The notes beneath the pieces were generated by a model that worked only from the letters and a program-made list of their open reading frames with translations, ran no database searches and was not told the DNA's origin. Below, piece after piece: positions 6,515 to 14,280 of a stretch of DNA of 16,064 nt. The stretch's first letter is position 1. The number at the start of each line of letters is the position of its first letter. Made by a program: the position numbers and the translations under genes. This stretch comes from JBBIPZ01 sp037442505 [NCBI: Deltaproteobacteria bacterium]. Its GTDB lineage: Bacteria; CALINM01. The stretch covers positions 1-16,064 of the forward strand of contig JBBIPZ010000032.1 of the NCBI GenBank assembly GCA_037442505.1, written 5' to 3'.

Positions 6515-7669
6515 ATGCCTGATTTTGATCTGATTTTATTAGGAGAAACAGCCTTTACTATCGATTTGAAAAGTGAATTTGAAGGCAAAGTAAAGCTGCT
6601 GTTTGTCGACAACACTGCTTTTAAAAAAGAGTTTTCTACTGAGCTTTTTCCAGAAGTCACTTATATTCCACAGACAAAACAAATAGAAGGATTGTTTGGA
6701 CAAGTAATTTCTGAGTCCTTTAGGGTGGATTTATCCTCTAAACGGAACATTTTTAATCTTATGTGGACTGAAGAACTGAAAGAAAAGATAGAAAAGCTTG
6801 ACTTGTTAGAAAAATCAGCTGCTTTTGAGTTGAATATTGCAAACTATTTAATGTTGGAAAGCTTTGCGGAATCGATGTTTAGCACATTAATAAAAAATAT
6901 AAACTTCACATTTAAAAATTTAAGCCAGATTAGGAAACTTTACTTACACAGACTTAGCAATGGTATTGGTGAATTTAAGAATTTCATCACAACACTAAGG
7001 CTTTTTCTTGCCCCGGGAGAGGTAAATAATGCAGCGTTCGATAAATATATTTTCTACTCGTTTATCTCAAAACAGCCATATAAAATCGAAGAAGAGCTAT
7101 TTGTAAATAGTTCAAAAAACGATGCTGGTTTGTTAGTTGCGATAACACATGGAGAAAACTGGGAACTTCGCTTTGAAAAACAAAAGGTCACTGGCAAAAT
7201 TCTTGTTTCTGGCATACCACCGCATATATTTAATATTTGTGATATCTCTCATCCCTTTGAGCTTGGCTACCATAGAGCCTTTTTTTGTTTAACTCCAGTT
7301 TCACCTTTAGAGCCTTCTCCAATGATGGCAGACGAGCTTGTATATGCCAATAAAGATAGGTTCTGCTTTATAAAAAAGCAAAAAAATAAAGGTTTGCATT
7401 TTTTTGTCCCCGCTAAAATCTCCGAAAAATTAGATCTTGGCGTACTTGAAGATGTTTTTGATAGTTTGTTTCCGCACGTTATCAACCTGCCGCAGTTTAA
7501 TGTTTTATCTCATATCTATCCTGTTTATGACAGTTTCAAAAACAAAAAATTTGCAGAAGAAAAGACAGTTTATTTTTTGAAAAATTTTGAATATCCTTTT
7601 TTAGGAATTGATGGTGAAATGCTTTACAGAAAAAAACTAAAGGAGACGTTATGGAAAAAGCTCCTTTAG
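6515..7669 (+). CDS. Uncharacterised 384-residue protein in Ccs-like operon, possibly degenerate flavoprotein fold
   Basis: I do not recognise this protein. It is soluble, with no signal peptide or membrane helices. The N-terminus (PDFDLILLGETAFTIDLKSE) looks like the first strand and helix of a Rossmann fold but lacks a GxGxxG dinucleotide motif. The centre has a VSGIPPHIF segment, and the C-terminus (FLGIDGEMLY at about 362-371) resembles the end of amine-oxidase or phytoene-desaturase-like flavoproteins. A degenerate flavoprotein is therefore a weak hypothesis only. It starts three bases after the UPF0173 gene with no clear Shine-Dalgarno site. Its last 19 bases overlap the CcsA-like gene, whose Shine-Dalgarno site lies inside it. 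The tight coupling suggests a role linked to haem or cytochrome c maturation. Confidence 0.75.
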   Translation: MPDFDLILLGETAFTIDLKSEFEGKVKLLFVDNTAFKKEFSTELFPEVTYIPQTKQIEGLFGQVISESFRVDLSSKRNIFNLMWTEELKEKIEKLDLLEKSAAFELNIANYLMLESFAESMFSTLIKNINFTFKNLSQIRKLYLHRLSNGIGEFKNFITTLRLFLAPGEVNNAAFDKYIFYSFISKQPYKIEEELFVNSSKNDAGLLVAITHGENWELRFEKQKVTGKILVSGIPPHIFNICDISHPFELGYHRAFFCLTPVSPLEPSPMMADELVYANKDRFCFIKKQKNKGLHFFVPAKISEKLDLGVLEDVFDSLFPHVINLPQFNVLSHIYPVYDSFKNKKFAEEKTVYFLKNFEYPFLGIDGEMLYRKKLKETLWKKLL

Positions 7670-8349
7670 TTTTTGCAGTTTGTTTTCTGCTGTATTCTAT
7701 TTTTATAAGACCTCATAAGGCTGCTTCTATAATAGCGATGCTATCTATTGGAGTCCTTTTAGGTTATAGAGCCTTTATTTATAAACATTTTCCTGTTATT
7801 GGGCTTTTCGAAACTCTTAATTTTTTTGGTTTTGCTATTTTAGTAATAGGTTTTTTTATAAATGCGAAAAAGCCTTTAGAAGAAATGTTAAAAAACGTTT
7901 TTGTACTGATATTAATTGGTTTTTCGCTTTTTGCGCAGAGTTCAGCATCTCCATTTTTGCCTGACTCACTCAAAACGGTACTCTTTCCCATTCATGTGGC
8001 TTTTTCTTTTATTAGTTATGCCTTTTTTACCCTTGCGTTTATTAATGTCATATCGCAAGGTGATGCAAAAACGGCGATGGAGCTAAACTATTTTGGTTTT
8101 GCTGTTTTTACGATTGGTCTTTGGGCTGGCGGAATATGGGCTTTCAAGGCTTGGGGAGCTTATTTTTTGTTTAGTATCAAAGAGATTTTTTCTTTTGTAA
8201 TCTGGATATACTATGCTGGCCTTATCCACGTAAGGTTTTTTAAGAAAAAGGATGCGGTTATTTATTATGGTACAATTATTGGTTTTATTATTGTAATTTT
8301 TACCTATATAGGCATCGGGCTCTTTATGAAAAATACACATTCACTGTGA
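7651..8349 (+). CDS. CcsA/ResC-like cytochrome c biogenesis membrane protein with degenerate WWD motif
   Basis: This 232-residue protein is almost wholly hydrophobic, with about eight predicted membrane helices. It matches the haem-handling protein of system II cytochrome c maturation. The conserved external His is H115 (FPIHVAFSFISYAFF), the second is H193 (LIHVRF), and the earlier GLFETLNF matches the family's conserved Pro/Glu segment. The haem-presenting WWD segment, normally of the form WGxYWxWDPKE, here reads WGAYFLFSIKE (168-178). Both late Trp are Phe and Asp-Pro is Ser-Ile, while the leading Trp and the Lys-Glu remain. It could be a specialised or altered haem exporter, or a HemX-like protein. 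AAAGGAG (7639-7645) is a strong Shine-Dalgarno site. The ResB-like partner follows seven bases later. Confidence 0.85.
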   Translation: MEKAPLVFAVCFLLYSIFIRPHKAASIIAMLSIGVLLGYRAFIYKHFPVIGLFETLNFFGFAILVIGFFINAKKPLEEMLKNVFVLILIGFSLFAQSSASPFLPDSLKTVLFPIHVAFSFISYAFFTLAFINVISQGDAKTAMELNYFGFAVFTIGLWAGGIWAFKAWGAYFLFSIKEIFSFVIWIYYAGLIHVRFFKKKDAVIYYGTIIGFIIVIFTYIGIGLFMKNTHSL

Positions 8350-8356
8350 TGTTATT

Positions 8357-9343
8357 ATGAAAAAAATTTTAAAATCACTATTTTTTGATGTTGAATATTC
8401 TGGATACGTATTGGGGCTGATATCACTATTTTCAATCATTGGTGCGTTTATAATTTATTTTTACCCCGATGGGTACAATCTGATTTCCTCAAAACCCCTT
8501 TTTGAGTGGATGTATTTTAACCAGCGATTTGATACGTTCTGGCTATACCTTATTACACTGCTCTTTGGATATACAGCAATAACAGGATTGATTTGTTTGG
8601 CTAAAGACGTGTTTAATTTGAGGTTTTTTCAAGCAGTATTCCATTTAACATTTTTGCTTGTGCTTCTTGCACATCTCATAACAGCTATGTATGGTTTTAG
8701 AATTACAGAAGTAATTTTGCCTCAATCGCGACCGGAAACTATTATTACGCCTCCACCATTTAAACATTTAAAAATATTTTTCAGAGATGCGCAATATCAA
8801 CAGAATGCTTATGGAATATTCACTGACATCAGGGCTGATATTATCTATCTGGATGAAAACAGAGAGAAAGAAGCGGTGCTGTCAATCAATAATCCATTAA
8901 AAATATCTGACTTTCATGTTGTTTTGAAAGATATTGGCAACTATTTAGCCGCTGTAAACATAAAAATTTATGATGGGAAGAATGAAGAAATGTTGTCACT
9001 GGAAGTTGGAAAAACATTTGTAAAAGATAAGTATAGCATAGATTTTTTAGCCCACGATTCTCAATTCAGCCAGATAAAAGTTAGCTATTATGAAAATGGG
9101 AACAAAGAAATACTCTTTTTAACATCAGGGAGCAAACTTAGGTTATCTGATAAGACATACACTGTCAAAGGTTTTTTCCCGGTAGTTGTGCCAGCGATTA
9201 TTGTTGATGTTACTTACGATCCTTCTTTGATGCTGATTTTTTATGCGTCTACATTGTTTACGGTTGTTTTGTCTGTTGATTTGTTAAGAAGATTTGTCAG
9301 GTTTTTTAGCAGGCGTAATTTAAATCCACAAGTGACCAGTTGA
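8357..9343 (+). CDS. ResB/Ccs1-like cytochrome c biogenesis protein
   Basis: At 328 residues it has the ResB layout: three N-terminal membrane helices (about 15-36, 55-80 and 88-112), a large extracytoplasmic domain (about 115-285), and a C-terminal helix (LMLIFYASTLFTVVLSVDLL) with a basic cytoplasmic tail. The third helix has two His (FHLTFLLVLLAHL) near where the family carries His. The INNPLKISDFHVVLKDIG segment fits the ResB pattern of a small-domain strand pair. ResB works with CcsA/ResC to hold apocytochrome and deliver haem. Divergence from canonical ResB is considerable, but pairing with the CcsA-like gene supports the call. The 3' end overlaps the opposite-strand radical SAM gene by 38 bases. 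No terminator was seen. Confidence 0.82.
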   Translation: MKKILKSLFFDVEYSGYVLGLISLFSIIGAFIIYFYPDGYNLISSKPLFEWMYFNQRFDTFWLYLITLLFGYTAITGLICLAKDVFNLRFFQAVFHLTFLLVLLAHLITAMYGFRITEVILPQSRPETIITPPPFKHLKIFFRDAQYQQNAYGIFTDIRADIIYLDENREKEAVLSINNPLKISDFHVVLKDIGNYLAAVNIKIYDGKNEEMLSLEVGKTFVKDKYSIDFLAHDSQFSQIKVSYYENGNKEILFLTSGSKLRLSDKTYTVKGFFPVVVPAIIVDVTYDPSLMLIFYASTLFTVVLSVDLLRRFVRFFSRRNLNPQVTS

Positions 9344-10358
9344 TATTTTCCAAATCAATGTGTGTTTCTGTCTCTTTAATGCAAATGCCTGACTTAATCG
9401 AGTCTTCTGACAGAATTTTTATTTTCAGACCAATTTCAGAAAAATATCTTACATTTGATTTGTTGTGTCCTGCAATGTGTTGATAATCTTTATTGCTGCA
9501 GTATAGCGTCAGACTTTTAAGATGAGTGTTTGATAAAATTTGTTTGAGCAGCTCCAGCCATAGAAAAGATATAGCCTTGCCTTTCCAATCGTCATCCGAA
9601 TAGCTAAAGACAACTTCATCTAATTTTACAAAGCTATCCAACCCTACGCGAATAACTTTGATATTGTTAGCTTTAAATGCATAAAGCCCATAAGCTATTC
9701 TTTTTATAATCTCTTCTTTAGATATTGGCGTCCATATTTTGCATCCAAAGTAACATGCTAAAGCCGTATCTTTAAACACAATTAAAGGGTATATTCTTAC
9801 GAAATCAGGTTTTAATTCACATACTATATCTACAGTGCTTTTAAAAGAGTTAAAGGTTTCAAAAGGAAGCCCTGTCATGATTTGGTGGCAAACGCTATAC
9901 CCTGATAACTTAAGAAGTGAAGTGGCCTCTTTAACTATTTGAACGCTATATCTTCTACCGATAAGCCTTAAAAGATTATTATCCAGTGACTGGATGCCCA
10001 ATTCAACTGTATCCACAATTCCCTTAATCATTTCGAGTTTTTCTGAATTAATACTGTCAGGTGTGGTTGAAACTCTGATAGTATTGGCTTTGCCTTGATT
10101 TTTAAGTTCTTTAGCCTGTTTTAGTAAAAGATTTAGTCTGGCGTCAGGTAAGTTTAAAAATGTCCCACCATAAAAGGCGAATTCTACATCAACATTTTCA
10201 TCTTTCTTGAGTGTGCTTGTATATCTTGTTAATGTATCTTTAATCGTCTCTGTTTTTTGATGACCGACAAATTTAAGTTGATTGCAGTAAATGCAATGGT
10301 TTTGGCATCCCTGCATAGATATAAAAAAAGGCACGATAATCTTTTTATTGCTCTTCAT
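9306..10358 (-). CDS. Radical SAM protein, Elp3/YhcC-like group, downstream of rnc
   Basis: This 350-residue protein has the radical SAM 4Fe-4S motif CQNHCIYC (C18, C22, C25) and the SAM-binding FAFYGGTF typical of the Elp3-like group. VELGIQSLDNNLL and a MTGLPFETFNSF segment follow. It lacks the C-terminal GNAT acetyltransferase domain of true Elp3, and the Cys spacing is the simple CxxxCxxC form. Proteins of this kind often sit next to rnc, as here; tRNA or other RNA modification is a reasonable guess, but the substrate is unknown. Its ATG lies within the last 14 bases of rnc, so expression is coupled. The last 38 bases (encoding VDLNYAC) overlap the ResB-like gene on the other strand. Confidence 0.85.
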   Translation of the reverse strand: MKSNKKIIVPFFISMQGCQNHCIYCNQLKFVGHQKTETIKDTLTRYTSTLKKDENVDVEFAFYGGTFLNLPDARLNLLLKQAKELKNQGKANTIRVSTTPDSINSEKLEMIKGIVDTVELGIQSLDNNLLRLIGRRYSVQIVKEATSLLKLSGYSVCHQIMTGLPFETFNSFKSTVDIVCELKPDFVRIYPLIVFKDTALACYFGCKIWTPISKEEIIKRIAYGLYAFKANNIKVIRVGLDSFVKLDEVVFSYSDDDWKGKAISFLWLELLKQILSNTHLKSLTLYCSNKDYQHIAGHNKSNVRYFSEIGLKIKILSEDSIKSGICIKETETHIDLENINWSLVDLNYAC

Positions 10359-11025
10359 CTGATAATATCATACAGCCAAGCTTAGCCGCCTGTTGCTCTG
10401 CCATTTTTTTGCTTTTCCCGAAGCCTTGAGCTATCTTCTTTTTTCCGATGTAAAGTTCTATAAAAAACTGTTTTTTGTGTGGTTCTCCTTCTTCTTTAGA
10501 TACAACATAAACTGGAGTGCCAAGTTTTTTTTGTTGAACAATCTCCTGAAACATCGATTTGTAATCCTTCATCTCTTTTCCTGATTCATAAAACAACACA
10601 TAGTTTTTGTAAAACCATCGTAGGACAAAATCATAGCCTTTCTCTAAATACATAGCACCGATAAATGCCTCAAAAACATCCGCTAAAATCGATGGTTTAC
10701 TGCGACCTTCGTCCTGCTCTTCTCCTTTGCCTAAAAGTATATATTTTTTAAGACCTAATTTTTCACAAACAGAAGAGAGCACCTCTTTTCTCACCAGACT
10801 TATTCTTTTTTTTGTAAGATATCCTTCTGACATGACAACATTTTCAAAAAAGATAGTATGAGAAACAACAAGGCTAAGGACTGCATCGCCAAGAAATTCT
10901 AATCGCTGATAATTTTTTTTGCCGTTGTAGGATGGGTGAATGAAGGCTTGCTTATATAGCTCAAGATTGCTGACTTTTTCTCCAGCGACACCTTCAATAA
11001 AATTAACAAACTCTTCGTCTAACAT
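10345..11025 (-). CDS. rnc: Ribonuclease III
   Basis: This double-stranded RNA endonuclease processes rRNA precursors and structured mRNAs. The 226 residues have the normal layout: a catalytic domain at about 1-150 with signature NYQRLEFLGDAVL (38-50), metal ligands E43, D47, D116 and E119 (SILADVFEAFIGA), and a C-terminal double-stranded RNA-binding domain from about 155 (YKSMFQEIVQQ to KMAEQQAAKLGCMIL). The signature has Tyr-Gln where most bacterial enzymes have Asn-Glu before RLEFLGD. There is no close Shine-Dalgarno site. A TACAAT hexamer (+ strand 11032-11037) lies six bases before the ATG, which hints at a leaderless transcript. Only 43 bases separate it from the divergent chemoreceptor gene. 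Confidence 0.95.
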   Translation of the reverse strand: MLDEEFVNFIEGVAGEKVSNLELYKQAFIHPSYNGKKNYQRLEFLGDAVLSLVVSHTIFFENVVMSEGYLTKKRISLVRKEVLSSVCEKLGLKKYILLGKGEEQDEGRSKPSILADVFEAFIGAMYLEKGYDFVLRWFYKNYVLFYESGKEMKDYKSMFQEIVQQKKLGTPVYVVSKEEGEPHKKQFFIELYIGKKKIAQGFGKSKKMAEQQAAKLGCMILSDEEQ

Positions 11026-11032
11026 TTTTTTA

Positions 11033-11061
11033 TTGTAATATTCCTTTTTTTTAGCTAATTT
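11033..11061 (+). promoter_or_regulatory. Putative promoter of the chemoreceptor gene, within the 43-bp divergent spacer
   Basis: TTGTAA (11033-11038) and TAATTT (11056-11061) are 17 bases apart. The chemoreceptor ATG lies seven bases after the -10 hexamer, and no Shine-Dalgarno site precedes it. The -35 hexamer overlaps the TACAAT proposed for rnc on the opposite strand, so the two promoters would be mutually exclusive. The very AT-rich background lowers confidence. Confidence 0.35.
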
Positions 11062-11068
11062 AATATTA

Positions 11069-12697
11069 ATGAAAAAGCTATTTTTAATTTTCTACATAGT
11101 CCTTTTTGTTTTACTATTTCTTGCCGCTAACATGATTTATGGTAGCGGTGGTATTTATTTTTTTAAAAATCTATTGTTCTCTTTAGCTGCTGTCGCAATA
11201 GCTTATTTCATTCATAATTATAGCATCAATGAAGATGAGAAAGAAACATTAATGCTTGTAGAGAGTGAAAGATCAAATATTTCTAAAGGTTTCGTAAGCG
11301 ACGAAAATCCATTTAAACCCATCATTGAGCCTCTTATGGGCTGCGTAATGTCAGTTAGAGATATAGAAAAGAAGATTAGAGAGTATTCTGTTCAGATTTT
11401 TCAGGGGTTGAGTAAGATTACTGCATCCAACAAAGATGAACAGGACGCAATAAATGGTATTGCAAAAAATATCGAAAACATTAATTTGAGTTTGCGTCAT
11501 TTTACTGAAAAGATAGAGGTTTTAAGTGCGTCAATAGAAGAAAGTTCTTCTTCTACCCTTGAATTGGGGGCAAGTATCGAAGAGGTTAGCGAAAGTGTGT
11601 CAAAACTGTTTAATTATGTAGATGAAACTTCCACTGCAATTTTCGAATTGACGGCCATTTCCAAGCAGCTTTCCCAGAATTTAGAGAATTTAAAAAAGGT
11701 TACAGAAGATACAAATTCAGCAATGTCTGAGATGGAGGCTTCTATCAAAGAAGTAGAAGTTAAGGCTTTGGAATCGGCTAAGTTTACGGAAGACATGGAA
11801 CGCGATGCACAGTTAGGAAAAGAAGCGATTAATGCTACTGAAAATAGCATGAATAAGATTAAAGAATCAAATAGCCTTTCTTACGCAGCATTAAATGAAC
11901 TCTCCAAAGATATAAAATCGGTTAGTAAGATATTAAAGGTGATAGAAGATATTGCAGAAGAGACAGCCTTATTGGCACTTAATGCAGCGATAATAGCGGC
12001 TCAATCAGGGGAACAGGGCAAATCGTTTGCCGTAGTTGCTGAGGAGATAAAGGAGTTAGCTGAAAGAACTGGGGTTTCTACAAAAGAAATAACAACGATT
12101 ATACAAAATATTCTCGTTAAGAGTGACAAGGCAAGTTCTGCCATAAATCAGAGCACAAAGATTATTCAAGAGGGTGTTGAACTTACATCACAGACAGGAG
12201 AAATCTTTAAAAAGATACTTGCCTCAATAGAGATGGCTGACGAGAGGGTGAGGGAGATTGCAAAAGCAAACATCGAACAGTCTAAAGGCATTTCTCATAT
12301 TGCAAAATCAACATTGCAGATAAATCAGATGGTCGCTGATTTTACACGTGCTATGATGGAGCAGAGAAGGGGGGCTGAACAGATAATAATAGCAACAGAA
12401 AAGGTGAAAGAGATTGCAAACTTCTCAAAAAATTCCACAGCTGAGCAGGCAAAAACCAGCAAACAGATTGGCAAGTTAGTTGTTGAAATAAATGATATGA
12501 GTAAATATTTCAAAGAACAGATAATGAAATTTCGTAATGATTTTGAAGAACTATCTAAAAGGATTGTTATTATCAGACCAAACTCAGAAAATATAAACAT
12601 TGCTTTAGAAGAACTCAGCTTATCTTTAAAAGGCATAGAATCAGAACTTAATAATCTCAACAAAATAAGAAAAGGGGTTAATGGCTCTAACTCTTAA
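11069..12697 (+). CDS. Methyl-accepting chemotaxis protein without sensor domain
   Basis: This 542-residue protein has two adjacent N-terminal membrane helices (about 5-22 and 33-49) joined by only about ten residues. There is thus no periplasmic ligand domain, and no clear HAMP domain follows. The remainder is long coiled coil. The signalling hairpin is at about 292-335 (VIEDIAEETALLALNAAIIAAQ then GEQGKSFAVVAEEIKELAERTG). The tip has ETALLALNAAIIAAQSGE rather than the enteric QTNLLALNAAIEAARAGE; the AAIIAAQ form is common in some anaerobic lineages. The C-terminus has no NWETF-type tail. It may sense membrane state or pair with another receptor. The next gene (DNA glycosylase) overlaps its 3' end by 17 bases. 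Confidence 0.92.
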   Translation: MKKLFLIFYIVLFVLLFLAANMIYGSGGIYFFKNLLFSLAAVAIAYFIHNYSINEDEKETLMLVESERSNISKGFVSDENPFKPIIEPLMGCVMSVRDIEKKIREYSVQIFQGLSKITASNKDEQDAINGIAKNIENINLSLRHFTEKIEVLSASIEESSSSTLELGASIEEVSESVSKLFNYVDETSTAIFELTAISKQLSQNLENLKKVTEDTNSAMSEMEASIKEVEVKALESAKFTEDMERDAQLGKEAINATENSMNKIKESNSLSYAALNELSKDIKSVSKILKVIEDIAEETALLALNAAIIAAQSGEQGKSFAVVAEEIKELAERTGVSTKEITTIIQNILVKSDKASSAINQSTKIIQEGVELTSQTGEIFKKILASIEMADERVREIAKANIEQSKGISHIAKSTLQINQMVADFTRAMMEQRRGAEQIIIATEKVKEIANFSKNSTAEQAKTSKQIGKLVVEINDMSKYFKEQIMKFRNDFEELSKRIVIIRPNSENINIALEELSLSLKGIESELNNLNKIRKGVNGSNS

Positions 12698-13370
12698 TGC
12701 TATTTACCTGGAACTTCTGCATCATTTTGGAAAACAAAATTGGTGGCCAGCTGAGACACCCTTTGAGGTGATGGTTGGTGCCATCCTGACTCAGAATACA
12801 TCATGGAAAAATGTTGAAAAATCTATAAATATTCTGAAGGAAAACAGACTACTTTCTCCAGAACGTTTAATTGCGTTGTCTGAGAGTGAACTGGCAAAAT
12901 ATATCAAATCTTCCGGCTTTTATAACCTTAAAGCAAAGCGGCTTAAGAATTTTTTATTTTTTTTCCAAACATACAGCTTTAGTTTAGATAAGCTTATAAA
13001 CGAGCCTGACCTCAGAGAAAAACTTTTAAACATTAAAGGGATTGGCAAAGAGACCGCTGACAGTATAATCCTTTATGCAATTGGAAAGCCTACTTTTGTT
13101 GTGGATGCATATACAAAAAGGATTTTTTATAGACTCGGTTTTTTAAATTCAGAAGACGCAAGTTATGAAACTGTTAAAGCTCTATTTCATTCTTCACTGC
13201 CCATGGATAGTAAAATCTTCAATGAATATCACGCACTTATTGTAGAACTGGCAAAGAACTATTGTAAGAAAAATCCTGTATGCAAAGGATGTCCAGTTAT
13301 GCAAGCTTGTAATTATAAAAAGGGTAAAGATACAGTGCAAATTAAAAATATCGAATTTTCAGGAGTGTAA
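12681..13370 (+). CDS. Endonuclease III-superfamily DNA glycosylase, MagIII-like
   Basis: This 229-residue helix-hairpin-helix base-excision glycosylase has its HhH motif at about 117-130 (NIKGIGKETADSII) and the catalytic Asp, D142, in FVVDAYTKRI. The 4Fe-4S cluster Cys are C195, C201, C204 and C210 (spacing x5, x2, x5). The Lys that makes Nth a bifunctional glycosylase/lyase is replaced by Glu (E124, GIGKETAD). This points to a monofunctional enzyme like MagIII, which removes 3-methyladenine, rather than classic endonuclease III. Substrate preference is inferred. AAAAGGGG about five bases before the ATG is a good Shine-Dalgarno site, and the gene begins inside the chemoreceptor gene. The M50 protease gene follows almost directly. 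Confidence 0.88.
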   Translation: MALTLNAIYLELLHHFGKQNWWPAETPFEVMVGAILTQNTSWKNVEKSINILKENRLLSPERLIALSESELAKYIKSSGFYNLKAKRLKNFLFFFQTYSFSLDKLINEPDLREKLLNIKGIGKETADSIILYAIGKPTFVVDAYTKRIFYRLGFLNSEDASYETVKALFHSSLPMDSKIFNEYHALIVELAKNYCKKNPVCKGCPVMQACNYKKGKDTVQIKNIEFSGV

Positions 13371-13371
13371 G

Positions 13372-14256
13372 GTGAGTGATGAAATTATCGATTTGAGTGA
13401 AAATGATTCCGGTTGGGGCGTGAAAAAAACAAAAAAGCCATTTCCATATCTAAATGTGGTGCTTTTTTTAATTACACTTTTTACAACTACTTTTGCTGGT
13501 TCTCTTTTTTCAGGAAAAGAGCCTAAAAGTTTGGCTGACTTATCATCAGGACTACCATTCTCGTTATCACTGCTTACAATACTTCTGTTTCACGAGTTTG
13601 GACATTATCTTATGTCAAGGAAATATAACGTAGAGGCAACACTGCCATATTTTATTCCCGCACCATCGTTCATTGGTACGTTTGGAGCGATAATCAAAAT
13701 GAAGTCCACCGTAAGAAGTAAGAAAGCATTGATAAATATTGGAGCTACTGGACCTTTAGCAGGATTTTTTATAGCCATACCTTTCTTGTTTTATGGGTTA
13801 TTAAACTCCAAAATGACACAGATTAAAGGCGAAGCAATGTTTCTTGGTGACTCGATAATAATGAAGCTGGCTACTTACATCGTTTGGGGTAACATTCCTG
13901 AAGGTTACGATATAGTTTTACACCCGGTAGCTTTTGCTGCATGGATTGGAATGTTTGTTACGGCAATGAATCTTATTCCTGTTGGACAGCTTGACGGTGG
14001 ACATATTATTTATGCTATGTTTACAAAAAACTTTAAAAAGATAACCTTTATTTCACTCCTGATTTTGTTGATACTTGGACTGTCTAAATGGGAAGGGTGG
14101 CTTATCTGGTCTTTTCTACTCTTCATATTAGGAAAAAACCACCCACCTGTGGAAGATGTTTTCGAGGATCTTCCGTTGCGAGAAAAGGTGATAGGGTATC
14201 TATCAATAGTTGTTTTCTTGTTAACCTTTATTCCCACGCCATTTAAAAGTGTATGA
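13372..14256 (+). CDS. Site-2 protease family (M50) intramembrane metalloprotease
   Basis: At 294 residues with about six membrane helices, the zinc motif HEFGH is at 74-78 in helix LLTILLFHEFGHYLM. The second motif, NLIPVGQLDG, is at 200-209 and supplies the third zinc ligand Asp. The FIPAPSFIGTFGAIIKMKS segment and the ATGPLAGFF turn place it in the EGY/Rip-like branch without a PDZ domain. Such proteases cut membrane-bound regulators such as anti-sigma factors; no substrate is evident nearby. The start is GTG at 13372, chosen because AGGAG (13361-13365) lies six bases upstream. It begins two bases after the glycosylase stop. The tldD gene converges on it with a 24-bp gap and no recognisable terminator. 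Confidence 0.92.
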   Translation: MSDEIIDLSENDSGWGVKKTKKPFPYLNVVLFLITLFTTTFAGSLFSGKEPKSLADLSSGLPFSLSLLTILLFHEFGHYLMSRKYNVEATLPYFIPAPSFIGTFGAIIKMKSTVRSKKALINIGATGPLAGFFIAIPFLFYGLLNSKMTQIKGEAMFLGDSIIMKLATYIVWGNIPEGYDIVLHPVAFAAWIGMFVTAMNLIPVGQLDGGHIIYAMFTKNFKKITFISLLILLILGLSKWEGWLIWSFLLFILGKNHPPVEDVFEDLPLREKVIGYLSIVVFLLTFIPTPFKSV

Positions 14257-14280
14257 TTTTATTTGTCAAATTGGAGAATT

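Noticed and set aside
12325-12663. A 112-codon antisense frame within the chemoreceptor gene
   Set aside because: It is a shadow of a well-supported coding sequence; Ser-rich composition is expected from antisense of coiled-coil codons, and no start signal is seen.
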